A stretch of 7,117 nucleotides of DNA. Source: DATDYW01 sp044375695 (GTDB lineage Bacteria; Patescibacteriota; Minisyncoccia; Phycocordibacterales; JAACPR01). The stretch is from positions 1 to 7,117 of the forward strand of contig JBILMG010000039.1 in NCBI GenBank assembly GCA_044375695.1. Direction: 5' to 3'. Position 1 is the first letter of the stretch, and every line of letters starts with the position of its first letter. This document shows positions 5,874 through 7,117 of the stretch, one piece after another. The translations under genes were made by a program, and so were the position numbers. The notes beneath the pieces were generated by a model, which was not told the origin of the DNA, ran no database searches, and saw only the letters and a list, made by a program, of their open reading frames with translations.

Positions 5874-6269
5874 CTATTTCTGATCTTCCGAAGCGGCGGG
5901 CGCGAAATCGAGCGAGGCCGAATTCACGCAGAAGCGTTTGCCGGTGGTCTCGCGCGGACCATCATCGAACACATGCCCCAGGTGCGCGCCGCACTTCTTG
6001 CAGACGACCTCGGTGCGCTCCATGCCGTACGAGCTGTCGCGAACCTCGCCGACTACGCTTGGGGCTGCCGGCTTATCGAACGACGGCCAACCCGAGCCCG
6101 AATCGTACTTGTCATCCGAGTCGAAGAGCGGCTCGCCGCAGACGGCGCAGCGGTAAAGCCCCTTTTCGTGGTGATCGTGGTACTTGCCCGAAAACGGCGC
6201 CTCGGTCGCCTTTTCCTGGGTGACGCGGTACGTCTCGGGATCGAGGGCAGATTTGATGTGGTCTGGCAC
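5874..6269 (-). CDS. msrB: Peptide-methionine (R)-S-oxide reductase MsrB
   Basis: 131-residue MsrB that reduces methionine-R-sulfoxide in oxidised proteins, normally recycled by thioredoxin; cytoplasmic, since no signal peptide is present. Full length for the single-domain family (E. coli about 137). Zinc site: CAVC (Cys41, Cys44) and CKKC (Cys90, Cys93). Active site: GWPSF (Trp61 onward), GAHLGHVFDDGP (94-105, with His96 and His99) and RFCVNSASLDF with catalytic Cys114. The E. coli motif KYDSGCGWPSF is KYDSGSGWPSF here. Ser59 therefore replaces the resolving cysteine, 55 residues before the catalytic one, and reduction must use an external thiol or another cysteine. The start is GTG at 6269, 6 nt downstream of a TACAAT -10 box, with no room for a Shine-Dalgarno. 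It follows the prs terminator and converges with the plus-strand orphan gene. Confidence 0.96.
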   Translation of the reverse strand: MPDHIKSALDPETYRVTQEKATEAPFSGKYHDHHEKGLYRCAVCGEPLFDSDDKYDSGSGWPSFDKPAAPSVVGEVRDSSYGMERTEVVCKKCGAHLGHVFDDGPRETTGKRFCVNSASLDFAPAASEDQK

Positions 6270-6275
6270 GGGACA

Positions 6276-6281
6276 ATTGTA
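6276..6281 (-). promoter_or_regulatory. msrB: -10 box of msrB, probably leaderless
   Basis: Minus strand TACAAT (6281-6276, 5/6 to TATAAT) ends 6 bases before the GTG start at 6269. At normal -10 to +1 spacing the transcript would begin at about the G of the start codon. The expected -35 position falls in the T tract of the prs terminator and has no good match. Confidence 0.5.
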
Positions 6282-6294
6282 CGCGGCGCATACG

Positions 6295-6327
6295 GAAAAA
6301 AGAAAAGCCAGCTCGCGGGGAGCTGGC
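6295..6327 (-). terminator. Intrinsic terminator of the prs-like gene
   Basis: On the minus strand GCCAGCTC (6327-6320), loop CCCGC, GAGCTGGC (6314-6307), then TTTTCTTTTTT down to about 6295. The stem is 8 perfect pairs. It begins 11 nt after the prs-like stop codon and separates that gene from msrB. Confidence 0.92.
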
Positions 6328-6338
6328 GTGAGGTTCGC

Positions 6339-6827
6339 CTAATCGCGAACCTCGAACAGTGAGCTCACAGACTCGTTGGCGTGAATACGCCAAATTGCGC
6401 CGCCGATGATTCCGGCCATGGAGCACTTACGAATCTTCGGGTGCTCGGGCACCAGGACAGTGTCCGTAGTGTAGAGGCACTCGATGGGCGATTCGGTAAG
6501 ACGGCTGATTCCCTTCGGCAGGAGCGGCGCGTGCGAGACCGCGGCAATCGCGCGCCTGGCGCCACGAGACAAGAACTCACCGGCGGCCGTGGCGAGGGTA
6601 CCGAAAGTCTCGGTTAGGTCATCGACGAGAAGGACGGTCTTGCCCTCCACGTCGCCGATGACGCTTGTAACCTCCACCTCTTCGGCGTTCAGACGATTCT
6701 TTGCGGCGAGGACCATCGGCACCTTGAGGTGCTTCGCCCAGAGGTGCGTATTTTTGATAGCGCCGGTGTCGGGAGAAGCCACGACGAGATTTTCGTACCC
6801 AGCGGCACGAATGGCCGGGACGAGCAC
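6339..6827 (-). CDS. Ribose-phosphate pyrophosphokinase-like protein, C-terminal half only
   Basis: 162 residues from the GTG at 6827, matching only the C-terminal half of PRPP synthetase (about 310 residues in full). Visible are VVASPDTGA (15-23, family PDxGG), AAKNR (41-45, family KxR), a GDVEGKTVLLVDD run with TETFGTL (58-78; family VDDMIDTAGT, the ribose-5-phosphate/PRPP-binding loop), the AAVSHAPLLPKG strand (95-106) and the Ser-Val-Ser-Ser-Leu-Phe end (153-158). Homology continues upstream of the GTG, because the same frame reads IPVDNLYTFP just before it. The GTG is therefore a default start and the true 5' limit is unclear. The ATP-binding N-terminal half (FSDGE, RQDR motifs) is absent from every frame, so PRPP synthesis by this protein alone is doubtful. 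It is either a truncated gene or a phosphoribosyltransferase-fold protein with another role. Ends at a strong terminator. Confidence 0.8.
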   Translation of the reverse strand: MLVPAIRAAGYENLVVASPDTGAIKNTHLWAKHLKVPMVLAAKNRLNAEEVEVTSVIGDVEGKTVLLVDDLTETFGTLATAAGEFLSRGARRAIAAVSHAPLLPKGISRLTESPIECLYTTDTVLVPEHPKIRKCSMAGIIGGAIWRIHANESVSSLFEVRD

Positions 6828-6938
6828 CGGGAAGGTGTAGAGGTTGTCGACGGGGATGGCTAGCTGGGTGTGGGCGGTTCCTGATGTGATTACAATTTGT
6901 TTCGTGGCATATATTTTTTCGTTTTGTGTAGAGGGCTA
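6828..6938 (-). pseudogene. In-frame 5' extension of prs without a standard start codon
   Basis: From an in-frame TAG (6938-6936) down to the GTG at 6827 the frame is open but contains no ATG, GTG or TTG, only ATA, ATT and ATC. The last ~20 residues (QIVITSGTAHTQL, then AIPVDNLYTF) still align with the PRPP synthetase VITLDLH...IPVDNLYAS segment. Beyond about 6900 the sequence becomes A/T-rich and no longer resembles the family. This suggests a lost or replaced N-terminal half; an ATT start at 6896 cannot be excluded. Confidence 0.5.
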
Positions 6939-7012
6939 CCTTCGAAAACTGCCATTTAAAAGAGGTTCCGTCAAACATTCCACCCGGCACCCTTCCCCGC
7001 CGCTTCTTTTCT

Positions 7013-7018
7013 GATAAA
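7013..7018 (+). promoter_or_regulatory. Possible -10 element for tRNA-Ser
   Basis: GATAAA (4/6 to TATAAT), inside TGATAAAGT, lies 10 bases before the mature tRNA 5' end at 7029. No clear -35 is seen 16-18 bases upstream. The interval 6939-7012 otherwise holds no recognisable gene and is partly A/T-rich. Confidence 0.25.
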
Positions 7019-7028
7019 GTGCCCCCTT

Positions 7029-7115
7029 GGTGAGGTGGCAGAGTGGTCGAATGCACCTGATTCGAAATCAGGCGTGCTCGCAAGGGTACCGTGGGTTCGA
7101 ATCCCACCCTCACCG
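7029..7115 (+). tRNA. tRNA-Ser (anticodon CGA)
   Basis: A complete class II tRNA cloverleaf of 87 nt. Acceptor stem GGTGAGG (7029-7035) pairs with CCTCACC (7108-7114). D stem GCA/TGC lies at 7038-7040 and 7052-7054. Anticodon stem CCTGA/TCAGG encloses loop TTCGAAA, with anticodon CGA at 7063-7065 reading TCG. A long variable arm, GTGCTC-GCAA-GGGTAC, identifies it as serine. The T arm is GTGGG-TTCGAAT-CCCAC (7091-7107). The discriminator is G (7115), followed by CC at the window edge, consistent with an encoded CCA that is cut off. A CGA-reading isoacceptor suits a GC-rich genome. Confidence 0.96.
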
Positions 7116-7117
7116 CC

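Noticed and set aside
6894..6911. Programmed frameshift joining ATG at 6911 to the prs frame
   Set aside because: That ATG opens a 6-codon frame ending in TAA, and a -1 shift would be needed to reach prs. The bases around CGA-AAC-AAA-TTG do not form a canonical X-XXY-YYZ slippery site, and the N-terminal half would still be missing.
6619..7113. Minus-strand open frame across the tRNA and prs 5' region
   Set aside because: It reads antisense through the tRNA and then out of frame through the prs homology; the product is not protein-like beyond chance.
1..7117. CRISPR array, transposon, toxin-antitoxin or phage defence module
   Set aside because: I looked for regularly spaced repeats, transposase motifs, terminal inverted repeats and small overlapping gene pairs. 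Only the dsbB-DUF192 overlap is present, and it does not look like a toxin-antitoxin pair.

Overview
This GC-rich window looks like a piece of a bacterial chromosome, most plausibly from a member of the Patescibacteria (Candidate Phyla Radiation). The secreted protein with a GYFGP-type peptidoglycan-binding domain and a Ser/Asp-rich linker, the compact intergenic gaps, the divergent MurJ, BdbC-type DsbB and DUF192 proteins, and the lack of recognisable Shine-Dalgarno sequences all fit. The taxonomic call is an inference from style; no 16S or ribosomal protein gene is present. All genes lie on the minus strand except one uncharacterised gene and a terminal tRNA.

Reading the minus strand from the right: a ribose-phosphate pyrophosphokinase-like gene (6339-6827) keeps only the C-terminal half of the family and has no normal start where its homology begins. 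It ends at a strong intrinsic terminator. Next is a GTG-started methionine-R-sulfoxide reductase MsrB (5874-6269). A plus-strand gene of unknown function (4965-5831) converges on msrB and ends at its own intrinsic terminator. It is divergent from a two-gene minus-strand unit: a DsbB/BdbC-like thiol oxidase (4251-4811) overlapping a membrane-anchored DUF192-like protein (3806-4270). The unit is followed by the type A RNase P RNA gene rnpB (3425-3765), the lipid II flippase murJ (1633-3324), and a secreted peptidoglycan-binding protein with its own promoter (91-1512). At the right edge, on the plus strand, is tRNA-Ser(CGA).

Two themes stand out. One is the cell envelope (MurJ, peptidoglycan-binding surface protein). 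The other is thiol and oxidation chemistry (DsbB-like oxidase, MsrB, and between them an orphan protein with an N-terminal Cys-Cys and an internal Cys-Cys). The first 60 bases are homopolymer G/C runs forming a fold-back and may be a contig-end artefact. I did not find a CRISPR array, transposon, toxin-antitoxin pair or recognisable defence system. The least explained elements are the 288-residue orphan, the half-length prs, and the -10 boxes placed exactly 6 nt before two GTG starts, which suggests leaderless transcription.
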